Below are positions 6,873 to 16,548 of a stretch of DNA of 64,000 nt, in pieces; the stretch's first letter is position 1; every line of letters starts with the position of its first letter. The notes below the pieces were generated by a model. It searched no databases. It saw only the letters and a program-made list of their open reading frames with translations, and was not told where the DNA came from. This DNA is from Penaeicola halotolerans (GTDB lineage Bacteria > Bacteroidota > Bacteroidia > Cytophagales > Cyclobacteriaceae): contig NZ_JAEAGO010000002.1 in NCBI RefSeq assembly GCF_016464625.1, positions 1-64,000 of the forward strand, written 5' to 3'. Made by a program: the position numbers and the translations under genes.

Positions 6873-9800
6873 TCAGTTGAAAATATATCTTAAGCTGAAT
6901 TGTAATTGCCATACATCATTCAAAGAAGCGGCATCTCTAAATGTACTTGTTCCAAGCACACCGTTTGTTCTTTGTAACTGGTAAGTAGGTACACCATTCG
7001 CATCGATTGCCGATACAGATAGTAACTGAGTATTGTTAGTTACTCTAGCTACACCTAGGTCACTATTGATCAAGTTACCAGCGTTGATGATATCAGTTCT
7101 AAACTGGAAAGTATTTCTTTTTCCTCCAACATTTACGAAGAAATCTTGTACGATAGAAACATCCATTCTAGCTACCCATGGAAGGATACCACCATTTCTT
7201 TCAGCATAGCTACCTCTATTTGATCTTAGGTACTTATCCTGCTGAATATACTGCTCAAAGTAAGCTCTTTGCTGAGCAGCTGTAAATGGAGCATTAGCGC
7301 CACCAGTGATATCAGCAAAATTCATTGCTTGAACCTCATCAGCTGTTGGGATGTAGATCAAATCGTTACCAAAGATACCGTCTCTGTTAGCATCACCATT
7401 GTACACATAAGAGAATCTACCTAGGTTTCTACCCTCCCAGAAAGCTGAGATTTGCGTAGCACCTATTTTATATTCTTTTCTGTAAGAAGCAGTGAAGATC
7501 GCTCTATGTCTTTGATCATTATCTGAGAAAGATAGATCAAGTGTATTGTTGCTAGTAATTGTTCTACCGCCATTATAAGATGAACCCGCAGTTGACCCAA
7601 GAGATACTAGATCTTTAGTTGCTCCAAAGTTGTAAGCAGCTGAGAAGAAGAATCCATTAGAGAAAGACTTTTGAGCAGAGAAAGTCAAGTTATGACCAAA
7701 TCCACCACCATAGTTTCCTAATACATAAGCATTGTTAATATTGTCATTAATTCTTCTAGCATTATTGCTTGAACCAAAGAAAGGTCTATTATCTGGACCC
7801 GCAAGGTTACCTACCGGCTCCTCAAGGTTTGCATCATAATAAATGACATTATTGATGTTCTGAGTGTAGATGTATTCTACTGTACCTACAATGCCCCCTG
7901 GAAGTTGTGCGTCCACTGCGATATTTGATCTCCATACTTGTGGCCATTTAAAATCTCTCTCAGTTGCATTGATAGCAAATGAAGAAGGAGTTGTTGCATT
8001 AGCAGGTATGTTTGCATTTACATCTGGGCTCCACGGGAACTGACCAGTATTCGTGTCATTTTCAAAAATGTTACCAGTCAAGATACCATTGTTACCAACT
8101 TGGTTAGAGATCCACACGAAAGCTGGACGACCAGAGAAGATACCTGTTCCACCTCTTACCTGTAAGCTTCTGTCACCTTTAGCATCCCAGTTGAAACCTA
8201 CTCTTGGAGAGAAAAGAATTGAAGCTTCTGGAAGTTGGCTTGTGCTCAGTTGAATGTCATTTCTGTTTGGATCTTGGAAAGTCAAAGACTCAACAGCTGG
8301 GTTATTCAAGGCTGTATTACCAAAAGTTGGTATGTCAAATCTTAAACCTGCAGTTAGCTTGAAGTTTCTTGTTACATTCCACTCATCTTGGATATAAGCA
8401 CCAATCTGATAAGCTCTAGTGATTGCAAATGGAATAGCGTTATTTTCAAGCGCTGAATACGTCAACTGATATCTTGCTAAATCTACGTTTGCTGGGTTGC
8501 CACTCAAGAATCCATCAGAAGCAGTATAGAAATCCTCTAGAGAGTTAAAGATATACTGACCATAATAGAATGGTGTAAATCCATTAGTAAACTCAAAAGA
8601 CTCAAAGTTAGCTCCAACAGTTACTGTATGATCGTTGTAGTAAGCCGTGAAGTTATTCTGTACCTGCCAAGTATCAGTATCTAGTCTGTTATTTGGTGAG
8701 AATGGCTCATATCCAAATGAAAGATAGTTACGTCCACCTTCTAAGATATCAACTTGTGGGAATATACCTCCAGTAGATCCTCTAAAATCTCTATTAGCAG
8801 TAAAACCAACTAGGAGTCTGTTTGAGAATCTAGTACCAAATGTTGAGTTCAACTCAGCAATACCTGAGTAGATATCATTGTTGATGATGTAGTTAGTAGC
8901 CTGAGCACTAAGAGAGAATAGGTTATCTCTTCTTCCACTTATTGAGTTAGAGTTAGAAGCTGGAACATCTCTCAAAGACTTCAATTGATTGTATCTTAAT
9001 GAAAGTCTGTGATTATTGTTGATGTTGTAATCAAGCTTGATCAAAATTTTGTCAGACTCAGTTCTTAAAGAATAGTTCTCAAACTCACCTGTGTTATATC
9101 CATAGTTATCTAGAAGATACTGTCTTAATTGCTGATAATCAGATCTTAGTACTCTAGTCACGTTAGTTCCTTCTCCTGGAGAAGCTATAAACTGAGAGTT
9201 TGGATCTGTTCTTCTTTCCGATTCAGCGTTAATGAAGAAGAATAGTTTATTCTTGATGATTGGACCACCTAATCTGAAACCATATTGGCTTACATCAAAC
9301 TGATCTGTAATTACTGGATTGCCCTTAGCATTATCTCCAAGTAATTCGTTGTTTCTAAAGTTGTAGAAAACTGAACCTCTAAACTCGTTATCACCTGATC
9401 TAGTTACTGCGTTGATACCAGCACCTGTAAATCCACCTTGCGTTACATCATAAGGAGAAAGGTTAACTTGGATTTCTTCAATCGCATCAAGAGAAATTGG
9501 AGTAGAGTTAGTCTGACCGGCTGGTGTACTTGAAAGACCAAAAGAGTTGTTGAAAATAGATCCGTCAATTGTAAGGTTATTGAATCTTGAATCCGCACCA
9601 GCGAAACCTCCACCTGACGCTTGTGGTGTCAATCTTGTGAAGTCGAATATACTTCTGCTGATTGTAGGAAGGGAATTGATTTGCTCATTTGAGATGTTTG
9701 TAGCCGCACCTGAACGCTCATCGTTCAAAATTGGGCTTCTCTGAGAAAGAATTTCCACACCTGTTAGTTCAACACCTGCTTCAGTAAGTACTGGATCCAA

Positions 9801-10121
9801 TCTGTAAACTTGACCTAAAGAAAGGTTGATGTTTTCAAACTTAGCTGTTTCAAAACCAACATAAGTAACGGTTACTGTGTAGGGACCGCCTAGACGCATC
9901 GCTGGGATTGTAAAACGACCGTCATTTCTAGTAGCTACACCATAACGAGTTCCTGAAGGCTCGTGGATGGCTAGTACGTTTGCTCCTGGTAATGTCTCAC
10001 CATTCGCGTCTGTCACCACCCCTGTCATCGAGGCAGTAGTCACACCTTGTGCATACAATGTCTGTGCACCAAACACAAACATTACTGCTGCAAGGAGATT
10101 AATCAGTAATGATTTTTTCAT
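6873..10121 (-). CDS. Oar-like TonB-dependent outer-membrane receptor
   Basis: A 1082-residue outer-membrane protein. Residues 1-24 are a signal peptide; about 28-115 a carboxypeptidase-regulatory-like domain (TGVVTDANGETLPGANV, NDGRFTIPAM); about 125-250 a TonB plug (NNLTIDGS, LDAIEEIQVNLSPYDV, GAGINAVTRSGDNEFRGS); the rest is a beta-barrel rich in aromatic/asparagine strands ending in SLRYIFN. The plug motif LDAIEEIQV and the FNNLTIDGS segment are typical of Oar-type receptors (first described in Myxococcus). No SusD-like lipoprotein is adjacent, so this is not a SusCD pair and the substrate is unknown. Single-gene transcript with its own -7 box and terminator. Confidence 0.9.
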   Translation of the reverse strand: MKKSLLINLLAAVMFVFGAQTLYAQGVTTASMTGVVTDANGETLPGANVLAIHEPSGTRYGVATRNDGRFTIPAMRLGGPYTVTVTYVGFETAKFENINLSLGQVYRLDPVLTEAGVELTGVEILSQRSPILNDERSGAATNISNEQINSLPTISRSIFDFTRLTPQASGGGFAGADSRFNNLTIDGSIFNNSFGLSSTPAGQTNSTPISLDAIEEIQVNLSPYDVTQGGFTGAGINAVTRSGDNEFRGSVFYNFRNNELLGDNAKGNPVITDQFDVSQYGFRLGGPIIKNKLFFFINAESERRTDPNSQFIASPGEGTNVTRVLRSDYQQLRQYLLDNYGYNTGEFENYSLRTESDKILIKLDYNINNNHRLSLRYNQLKSLRDVPASNSNSISGRRDNLFSLSAQATNYIINNDIYSGIAELNSTFGTRFSNRLLVGFTANRDFRGSTGGIFPQVDILEGGRNYLSFGYEPFSPNNRLDTDTWQVQNNFTAYYNDHTVTVGANFESFEFTNGFTPFYYGQYIFNSLEDFYTASDGFLSGNPANVDLARYQLTYSALENNAIPFAITRAYQIGAYIQDEWNVTRNFKLTAGLRFDIPTFGNTALNNPAVESLTFQDPNRNDIQLSTSQLPEASILFSPRVGFNWDAKGDRSLQVRGGTGIFSGRPAFVWISNQVGNNGILTGNIFENDTNTGQFPWSPDVNANIPANATTPSSFAINATERDFKWPQVWRSNIAVDAQLPGGIVGTVEYIYTQNINNVIYYDANLEEPVGNLAGPDNRPFFGSSNNARRINDNINNAYVLGNYGGGFGHNLTFSAQKSFSNGFFFSAAYNFGATKDLVSLGSTAGSSYNGGRTITSNNTLDLSFSDNDQRHRAIFTASYRKEYKIGATQISAFWEGRNLGRFSYVYNGDANRDGIFGNDLIYIPTADEVQAMNFADITGGANAPFTAAQQRAYFEQYIQQDKYLRSNRGSYAERNGGILPWVARMDVSIVQDFFVNVGGKRNTFQFRTDIINAGNLINSDLGVARVTNNTQLLSVSAIDANGVPTYQLQRTNGVLGTSTFRDAASLNDVWQLQFSLRYIFN

Positions 10122-10608
10122 AATTGATTTTTAGGTTTGTTTATTTTTGTAAAGGTTCTAGAATTACTTTTTCAACGTTACAAAGGTAGGCCTTCTCTGT
10201 GGTTTGAATTTTCCCTAATTATTAATTTTATGCGAACTTTATTTAAGTTTTGTTAACATTAACTTAACATTGAGACAAAATTTTATCTGCTGTTTTTATT
10301 CTTTCACCTTTCGTTTTTCATTAAGAACTGCTTCTATTCCCTATTAATCAAAATTATGTTCCCTCACTGTGATAAACGGTAAATTAACATAGCCTTTGTT
10401 AACAATATTAAAAAATTGCCATCATCTGAGTTTTTATTGCCTATTAACAACTCCCCTTTTTTGACACATTTTGCAGACTAATACCAACAGATCTAAAACC
10501 GCTCAATCGAACCGTTCACAAAATTTAACTATATATTTAGTATCGTATTTTTATTTTATTGCTTTTTTTTGCTTTATTGGTATTCTCAAAAGCTAAAACC
10601 TCAACATA
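10122..10608. other. 487-bp AT-rich divergent intergenic region
   Basis: Lies between the Oar-like receptor and the RND adaptor gene. It holds a -7 box for the receptor (10181-10188) and five copies of TTAACA on the plus strand (10253, 10264, 10384, 10399, 10444), two of them inside the palindrome GTTAAC (10252-10257, 10398-10403). No coding frame or RNA gene was recognised. Confidence 0.6.
10181..10188 (-). promoter_or_regulatory. -7 box for the Oar-like receptor
   Basis: The minus strand reads TACCTTTG (TAnnTTTG), 59 bp upstream of the ATG at 10121, giving a leader of about 50 nt. No clear -33 element. Confidence 0.45.
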
Positions 10609-11682
10609 ATGCGCTTAACACATAAAGTTCTAGCATTTTTAATTCTATCCGCTCTCACACTTGCCTGTGCCGGAAAATCCGAAGAAGCTAGCAAAGAAGT
10701 AGATCCAGTCACTGTCAAAGGAGACATAGAGCCAACTACCGTCACCACTGGAAAAGCCAGCTACAAGACTTTTGAATACCTCGTCAATACGACTGGTAAG
10801 ATAGAAGCTGCTGCTGAAGTACAGTTGGTCGTCCAGCAAAATGGTTACATCAGAAACCTCTCTGCCAAAGAAGGCCAGGTAGTCAATCAAGGACAGCTCA
10901 TCGCTACTATCGATGCGCCTGAAGCACTACTAGCCTATGAAAAGGCTAAAATTGCTCTGGCATCTGCAGAGTTGGAGTTTGAAAATGAAAAGTTTGCCTT
11001 CACAGATGGTGACCTTTCTACCGAATCACTCGCTGCAAGGGAAAATAACTTTAGACTCAAATCAGGACTCAAGGCAGCTGAGATCAGTATGAAAGAAGCC
11101 GAACTAGCCCTCGAGAAGACTAAGATATATGCCCCTATCACTGGCAAAATAGCGGACTTATCGCTCAAGCCTGGGAGTCTGGTCAATTCTGGAGACAAGC
11201 TCTGCTTTGTCATCAGCAATCAAAACCTGATCCTCAAAGCTAAAGTCCTCGAAGCAGATATCAATCAAATCAAGATCGGCTATAAAGCAGAGATATTTCC
11301 TGTCACCGCCATCACCGAACCGATCTCTGCTACTGTCAGCAGTATCAATCCTAAAGTAGATGAAAATGGTATGGTCAGCGTCACTTTGCAAGTCAGCAAT
11401 AACCAAGCACTCCTCCCTGGCATGAATGCTCGAGCCATCATCAAAGTCCCAAGACAAGACAACCTCATCGTTCCAAAATCCGCGGTAGTGATTCGCTCTG
11501 GCAGATCTGTTGTCTTCAAACTAGTCAATGGAGTAGCCAAGTGGAACTATGTAGTCACTGGGCTAGACAATGGCCGAGAGGTAGAGCTTTTAGAGTTTGA
11601 CCAAATCAAAGATGGGGATGTAGTGATCACTAGCAACAACCTTCAGATCGCCAATGATGCGCCAGTCAAAGTCATCAATTAA
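10609..11682 (+). CDS. RND efflux periplasmic adaptor lipoprotein (membrane fusion protein)
   Basis: A 357-residue HlyD/AcrA-type adaptor. The start MRLTHKVLAFLILSALTLAC is a lipoprotein signal with the lipid-anchored cysteine at residue 20. The split lipoyl domain is at about 60-100 (VQQNGYIRNLSAKEGQVVNQ) and again near 165-195 (IYAPITGKIADLSLKPGS), with a helical hairpin between (about 100-155). The beta-barrel and membrane-proximal domains follow (about 200-350, including LPGMNARAIIKVPR). It bridges the inner-membrane pump encoded 11 bp downstream to an outer-membrane channel that is not encoded here. Substrate unknown. Confidence 0.92.
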   Translation: MRLTHKVLAFLILSALTLACAGKSEEASKEVDPVTVKGDIEPTTVTTGKASYKTFEYLVNTTGKIEAAAEVQLVVQQNGYIRNLSAKEGQVVNQGQLIATIDAPEALLAYEKAKIALASAELEFENEKFAFTDGDLSTESLAARENNFRLKSGLKAAEISMKEAELALEKTKIYAPITGKIADLSLKPGSLVNSGDKLCFVISNQNLILKAKVLEADINQIKIGYKAEIFPVTAITEPISATVSSINPKVDENGMVSVTLQVSNNQALLPGMNARAIIKVPRQDNLIVPKSAVVIRSGRSVVFKLVNGVAKWNYVVTGLDNGREVELLEFDQIKDGDVVITSNNLQIANDAPVKVIN

Positions 11683-11693
11683 GCATATTTAGC

Positions 11694-14600
11694 ATGGTAA
11701 AATTTTTAATTGAAAGACCTATCGGGGTCATCATGTCCTTCATAGCCCTGATGGTGTTTAGTTTTATTACTTTCAGGCTACTTCCTGTATCGCTTTTGCC
11801 TGCCATAGATGTTCCGCAGATCATCGTCAAGGTCAATGCCCCAAATAGTTCTCCTGAGAATATCGAGCAAAACATTCTCTCCCGTGTCAGAGAATCCCTC
11901 ATCACGCTCAATGGCCTAGAGTCTATGGAGAGCAAAGCGGGAAGTGAAAATGGTACCGTGCGTCTTTCTTTTGAATATGGCACTGCTATGGAACTAGCCT
12001 ACATAGAGGTCAATGAGAAAATCGACCGCTTGACCAACTCCCTGCCTAGAGATCTCGAGCGACCTCAAGTAGTCCGTATCAATACTTCGGATATTCCAGT
12101 AGTACGTGTCCAAGTCATCCCAAGCAATACCATCAACTTCATACAAGCCTCTCTGCTCACAGAGAATGTGCTCAAAAAAAGACTGGAGCAAATAGAGGGC
12201 GTCTCCTTAGTAGATATCAATGGTAAAAAAGAAAATATCATCTCTGTAAAGCCCTATAAAGACATCCTCCGTTCGCTGAATATCACTGAGAATGACATCA
12301 CCAATGCTATCAGGGCAGGAAATACTGACTTGAGCAATCTCAATGTGCAAGACGGCCAGTATCGCTATTCATTGCGTATGGCCAGTCGAGTAGATGGGGA
12401 AGCGGATATAAGAGAGCTTCCAGTCAGGGGGAGAGATGGTTCTGTTTTTAAGCTAGGTAGGTTAGCTGAAGTCAAAAACGAGACTAAAAAATCCTTTACT
12501 TATCACCTCTTTGGAGCAGAAGAAGGCTTGGTCATTACAGTGCATAAGCAAGCACAAGCCAAGATGAATGACCTACTTCCTAAAATTTATGAAGCTATTG
12601 AGGTCTTTAAAGTGGACTATCCTGGGGTAAACTTTGAACTGACACAAGATCAGTCACTGCTGCTCAATGCTGGTATAGACAATCTGAAAACTAGCTTACT
12701 CTTTGGAGGGATTTTCGCTTTTGGAGTGCTTTTCTTTTTTATGGGAAATTATCGTATGCCGATCATTATTGGTATCAGTCTTCCCACTTCTTTATTGATC
12801 AGCTTTATAGTCTTTTACCTTTTCGATATTTCTATCAATATCATTTCTCTTTCTGGCTTGGCACTTGGTCTAGGAATGCTCATTGACAATGCCATCATCG
12901 TCTTAGACAATATCACGCGTAAGCGAAAAGAAGGGCAAGACTTGATCAGCAGCTGTGTAGAGGGTGTCAATGAAGTGACAGGCGCCTTGATCAGTTCTGT
13001 CCTAACGACCTTAGCGGTATTCTTACCACTCGTATTTTTAAATGGACTTTCTGGAGCTCTTTTCTTTGATCAAGCGGTATCAGTGGCCGCTATATTGAGC
13101 GTCTCTTTGTTAGTTGCATTTATCTTATTACCGCTACTGTACAAATTGTTTTTCAGCAATCAAGAGCAAGCTGCTATTAAGGAAGACAGTCGTTTTTACC
13201 TTGCGATCTTAAAGGGATATAAAAAGCTTTTCTACCGCATTTTTGCAAATAAAGGCATCTCCTTCATTTTGATTGCAGCTTTGATCCCCTTGGCTATTTG
13301 GTTGGGTCTGTTTTTACCTAAAGCGGGTCTTCCACCGATTGAAAAAAATGAGACGCTTATCAATATCAATTGGAATGAACCGATCGATGCTGAGATCGGT
13401 AAGCAAAGGGTGTTGGATTTGGTCAATGGCCTGTCTGGTGAGTTCTTACAAGCTGAGTCAGATATAGGCCTGTTGCAATTCTTGCTCTTCGATGGTGAAA
13501 ACTCTGTCCAACAGTCAAGTATATATTTTGCCTTTGATAGTCAAAAACAAAAAGAGGCAGCAGAGACCAAACTCTCTCAAAAGCTTAATCAAAACTATCC
13601 TGAGGCTTCATTTGAGATAGCCGATGCACCAAATGCTTTTGACCAACTCTTTAGCAGTAATGAGCCTTACTTGGAGGCACGCTGGAAAGACAACAAATCT
13701 AAAGCACCCATTCCGGGCAAACAACTCAATCCAATGCTCGAAGAGATCACTGTAGCCCCTTGGAAAAGAGGCCCAGGCACACTGGAAGAGACAGCGGTCA
13801 ATCTACAAGTTGACCAAGTAAAGCTCAGCCTATATCGTATCAACTCATCCACTTTCGAAGACCAATTGAACAAACTCTTTGGTAACTTCAATATCTCCGA
13901 TATCAAGCGATTTGGAGAAGTGACTCCTATTGTATTGAAGGAAGATGATGGGGATTTTGTCAATAAGATCAATACAAACTTCATCCAAGCAGATAGCTCT
14001 CGGTATCCTTTGAGCGAATTCGTCAGCTATGACTTGACGACTGGATACAAATATGTGACAGCAGATAAGACTGGTATCTATCAGTCCATCTACTTTGAAG
14101 AAGATGTCGATGTGGCTGCTGCTCAGTCCACTATGCAGGAGTGGGGTATCGACCACAATTTCGTAGTAGAGTTTACAGGTAGGTACTTTAGCGACCAAGA
14201 AAACCTCAAGCAATTGATCAATATCCTTCTGATTGCAGTCTTGCTCCTTTACTTTATCTTGGCTGCACAGTTTGAATCATTTGTACAGCCTTTGATTGTA
14301 GTATTTACCCTACCACTTGGTATAGGTGGTGCATTTTTAATCATTTGGCTTACAGGTTCTTCTCTCAATGTCATGTCTGCTATCGGACTAGTCGTGATGC
14401 TGGGTATCATGGTCAACGATGCCATCCTGAAGATCGACACGATCAATCGCTTAAGAAAAGACTACGCTGCTGAGGATGCTAGCCTCAATCCTAAACAAAT
14501 ATTGGAAAAGGCGATCTTAAAAGCTGGTGAAATCAGACTAAAGCCAATCCTGATGACTTCTATCACTACGATATTGGCTTTGATACCAGTGATTTTCTCT

Positions 14601-14741
14601 ACTGGATTGGGAGCTGACTTACAGCGTCCGCTTGTATATAGTGTGATTGGCGGTTTGACGATCGGTACCTTCACCGCCTTGTATTTCATTCCATTGGCTT
14701 ATTGGTTTATCACTCCAAGGAGTGCAAAGCGCGCAGCTTAA
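11694..14741 (+). CDS. RND multidrug/efflux transporter, AcrB-like
   Basis: A 1015-residue inner-membrane proton-driven exporter of the RND superfamily. It starts FLIERPIGVIMSFIALMVFS (TM1), followed by a periplasmic porter domain, TM2-6 around residues 330-490, a second porter domain and TM8-12 at about 840-1005. In TM4 the proton-relay motif reads GMLIDNAIIV, one Asp where AcrB has two; in TM10 the matching segment reads GIMVNDAILK, with Asn-Asp where AcrB has Lys-Asn. This altered relay is, as I recall, usual in a Bacteroidota subgroup. Forms a two-gene operon with the adaptor. Confidence 0.93.
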   Translation: MVKFLIERPIGVIMSFIALMVFSFITFRLLPVSLLPAIDVPQIIVKVNAPNSSPENIEQNILSRVRESLITLNGLESMESKAGSENGTVRLSFEYGTAMELAYIEVNEKIDRLTNSLPRDLERPQVVRINTSDIPVVRVQVIPSNTINFIQASLLTENVLKKRLEQIEGVSLVDINGKKENIISVKPYKDILRSLNITENDITNAIRAGNTDLSNLNVQDGQYRYSLRMASRVDGEADIRELPVRGRDGSVFKLGRLAEVKNETKKSFTYHLFGAEEGLVITVHKQAQAKMNDLLPKIYEAIEVFKVDYPGVNFELTQDQSLLLNAGIDNLKTSLLFGGIFAFGVLFFFMGNYRMPIIIGISLPTSLLISFIVFYLFDISINIISLSGLALGLGMLIDNAIIVLDNITRKRKEGQDLISSCVEGVNEVTGALISSVLTTLAVFLPLVFLNGLSGALFFDQAVSVAAILSVSLLVAFILLPLLYKLFFSNQEQAAIKEDSRFYLAILKGYKKLFYRIFANKGISFILIAALIPLAIWLGLFLPKAGLPPIEKNETLININWNEPIDAEIGKQRVLDLVNGLSGEFLQAESDIGLLQFLLFDGENSVQQSSIYFAFDSQKQKEAAETKLSQKLNQNYPEASFEIADAPNAFDQLFSSNEPYLEARWKDNKSKAPIPGKQLNPMLEEITVAPWKRGPGTLEETAVNLQVDQVKLSLYRINSSTFEDQLNKLFGNFNISDIKRFGEVTPIVLKEDDGDFVNKINTNFIQADSSRYPLSEFVSYDLTTGYKYVTADKTGIYQSIYFEEDVDVAAAQSTMQEWGIDHNFVVEFTGRYFSDQENLKQLINILLIAVLLLYFILAAQFESFVQPLIVVFTLPLGIGGAFLIIWLTGSSLNVMSAIGLVVMLGIMVNDAILKIDTINRLRKDYAAEDASLNPKQILEKAILKAGEIRLKPILMTSITTILALIPVIFSTGLGADLQRPLVYSVIGGLTIGTFTALYFIPLAYWFITPRSAKRAA

Positions 14742-14753
14742 GGACTAATTCGT

Positions 14754-14761
14754 TACCTTTG
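14754..14761 (+). promoter_or_regulatory. -7 box before the small cysteine-rich lipoprotein
   Basis: TACCTTTG matches TAnnTTTG, 21 bp before the ATG at 14783 and just after the transporter stop, so the lipoprotein gene may have its own transcript. Confidence 0.45.
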
Positions 14762-14782
14762 AATTGATCAAATAATCATCTG

Positions 14783-15121
14783 ATGAAGCGAAAACTATTC
14801 TTAGGTCTTTTTTGCCTCTTAGGACTCAGCGCTTGTGAGGAGCCAGAGGCACTTGGATGTGGCTGTGATGGTAAGCCTACAGCTGATGTGCTTTTGGCAG
14901 ATGGTGTGCTTAGTCGATCAGGAGACCGTTACTTGATCACCGATGTCAGTCCTCCTTCTTTTACAATCATCTATGAAGTTTGTAATGAGACTTTAGCGAG
15001 TGATTTTTTAGGTAATCAAACCAGTGCGGAAGTAATCTTTAGCGGAGATGTCACCGAATACTGTGATGCCCAAACTTATCGCTATTTGATAAACCTGACT
15101 GATCTGAGGGCTGTGGAGTAA
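14783..15121 (+). CDS. Small cysteine-rich lipoprotein, hypothetical
   Basis: 112 residues. The N-terminus MKRKLFLGLFCLLGLSAC is a lipoprotein signal with the modified Cys probably at 18. The mature part contains further cysteines (CEEPEALGCGCDGKP, EVCNETL, EYCDAQTY), which could form disulfides or bind metal in the periplasm. The body looks like a small beta-sandwich (SGDRYLITDVSPPSFTIIYE). Lies between the RND pump and the YhhN gene, 20 bp before the latter. No family recognised. Confidence 0.65.
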   Translation: MKRKLFLGLFCLLGLSACEEPEALGCGCDGKPTADVLLADGVLSRSGDRYLITDVSPPSFTIIYEVCNETLASDFLGNQTSAEVIFSGDVTEYCDAQTYRYLINLTDLRAVE

Positions 15122-15141
15122 TTTTTTAGTAATTTACTTCC

Positions 15142-15849
15142 ATGCTTGCACTACGCTCTTACTTGCGCTACTATTGGCTGTTTCTTTTCTGGACAGCACT
15201 TTTGTTAGACTTATATTTCATAGAGGTTCAAATCTCCTCTTTTCGCTATATTACCAAGCCCGGCTTGATGATTTTTCTAGGGTTGTATTTTTATGATAGT
15301 ATCAAAAAGTACGATCAAACGGGCGCCCTGAAAATGACCAGTTTTGCCATTGCCTTTTCATGGTTAGGAGATGTATTTTTGCTGATTCCTTATAGACAAG
15401 ATTTACTTTTTATCTTTGGACTAGGGTCATTTTTGATTGCACACTTGCTATATATCATGATTTTTAGAAAGCTCGAAAATAGTCCTGCAGTGAGAAAGCA
15501 CCCTAACTTCATCAGGCAGTTTATTTTCAACTTACCAATTTTGATAGCAGCAGCATTGATCTATTATATCATCTCTCCAGGGCTTGGAGGTATGAAATTT
15601 CCCGTGATCATCTACATCTTGACAATCACTACTATGGCTGCTACAGCGAGAGATCGCTTCAGCAAAACCAATGCTCAGAGCTTTTGGCTGATCTTCCTTG
15701 GGGCGATCTCCTTTATGGTCTCTGACGCTCTTTTAGCTATACAAAAGTTCAGTTTTGCGATTGCTTATGGACAACTATGGGTGATGGGTACTTATGGATT
15801 AGCGCAATATCTCTTGATAGAGGGGATCATCAAGCATCGGAAGGCTTAG
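15142..15849 (+). CDS. YhhN family membrane protein (lysoplasmalogenase-like)
   Basis: 235 residues with about eight hydrophobic helices. Signature segments of the YhhN/TMEM86 family are visible: KPGLMIFLGLYFYDS near residue 40, AFSWLGDVFLLIPYR near 75, FGLGSFLIAHLLYIMIF near 95 and GAISFMVSDALLAIQKF near 195, with the conserved Asp residues of the two motifs. Characterised TMEM86B hydrolyses the vinyl-ether bond of lysoplasmalogen; whether the bacterial member does the same is inferred. Its last codons overlap by 4 bp the convergent YkgJ-like gene. Confidence 0.8.
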   Translation: MLALRSYLRYYWLFLFWTALLLDLYFIEVQISSFRYITKPGLMIFLGLYFYDSIKKYDQTGALKMTSFAIAFSWLGDVFLLIPYRQDLLFIFGLGSFLIAHLLYIMIFRKLENSPAVRKHPNFIRQFIFNLPILIAAALIYYIISPGLGGMKFPVIIYILTITTMAATARDRFSKTNAQSFWLIFLGAISFMVSDALLAIQKFSFAIAYGQLWVMGTYGLAQYLLIEGIIKHRKA

Positions 15850-16442
15850 ACTGCCTCTTCCCCACCGTAGCTGTAGTAGGTCAAGACGATCTCTAGCGCT
15901 CTCTTGATGGCTTCATTGATCGGCATCTGCTCTTGTGCTAAGGCAAAGTCTATCGAATACAACTGCATATAAAACTCTGCGCTGTTGGGAATGGCAAGCT
16001 CTTTTGATTTGATCGCGCGATCAGTTTCTTGATATTTTTCGGCTTGACCTTCTTTGATCACTTTGCAGGTAATCATCGTAGGTAGTCCATTTTTGTCCTT
16101 TCTAGCAGAGAAGCCAAAAAGCCTACAGATCAAACCTCTTTGCTGATAACTGCCACAGTACCCTTGATTAGCTTCCTTATTGACTGGTCTAAAAAAATGA
16201 CAAAAATCATCTGCTCCCAGCTGAGTCATCTCATCATAAACCTCGTCAGCACGACCTTCTTGATAAAGGGCATAAGCTAAGGGCAAAAACTCCAAAACGG
16301 AAGCATTGATATCAGGCTTTTGGCAACATTTACCACAGCCCGCTACACAGGATAATTGGGAAGTACTTTGAAAAGCGGCAATCTCCGCTCCTAGCTGGTC
16401 AAACACTTGATTGACTTCGCTAACTTTTTGTTTAATACTCAA
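15846..16442 (-). CDS. YkgJ-type cysteine-cluster protein
   Basis: 198 residues, soluble. The N-terminal CVAGCGKCCQKP (cysteines 32, 36, 39 and 40) and the later FCHFF, GYCGSYQQRGLICRLFGFS and ITCKVI cysteines match the zinc/iron-binding YkgJ (DUF/UPF0153) family, whose members are thought to bind an Fe-S cluster or zinc; the biochemical role is not established. It lies upstream of nothing on its strand except the convergent YhhN gene and shares direction with hemH, but a terminator at 16519-16544 separates the two. Confidence 0.75.
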   Translation of the reverse strand: MSIKQKVSEVNQVFDQLGAEIAAFQSTSQLSCVAGCGKCCQKPDINASVLEFLPLAYALYQEGRADEVYDEMTQLGADDFCHFFRPVNKEANQGYCGSYQQRGLICRLFGFSARKDKNGLPTMITCKVIKEGQAEKYQETDRAIKSKELAIPNSAEFYMQLYSIDFALAQEQMPINEAIKRALEIVLTYYSYGGEEAV

Positions 16443-16518
16443 GTAGGTAATAAATAATATGCGAATTTACGTGGAGTATCCTTCTCTTGTTGGGCTTCTT
16501 TGAAAAATATTTTAGTCA

Positions 16519-16544
16519 TAAAAAAAGCTGGTCTTAAACCAGCT
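16519..16544 (-). terminator. Terminator of hemH
   Basis: AGCTGGT (16526-16532) and ACCAGCT (16538-16544) form a perfect 7-bp stem; on the minus strand it is followed by TTTTTT. It starts 5 bp after the hemH stop. Confidence 0.85.
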
Positions 16545-16548
16545 CTTG

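Noticed and set aside
6873-10121. SusC/SusD-type nutrient uptake pair
   Set aside because: No SusD-like lipoprotein lies beside the receptor, and the plug motifs match Oar-type receptors instead.
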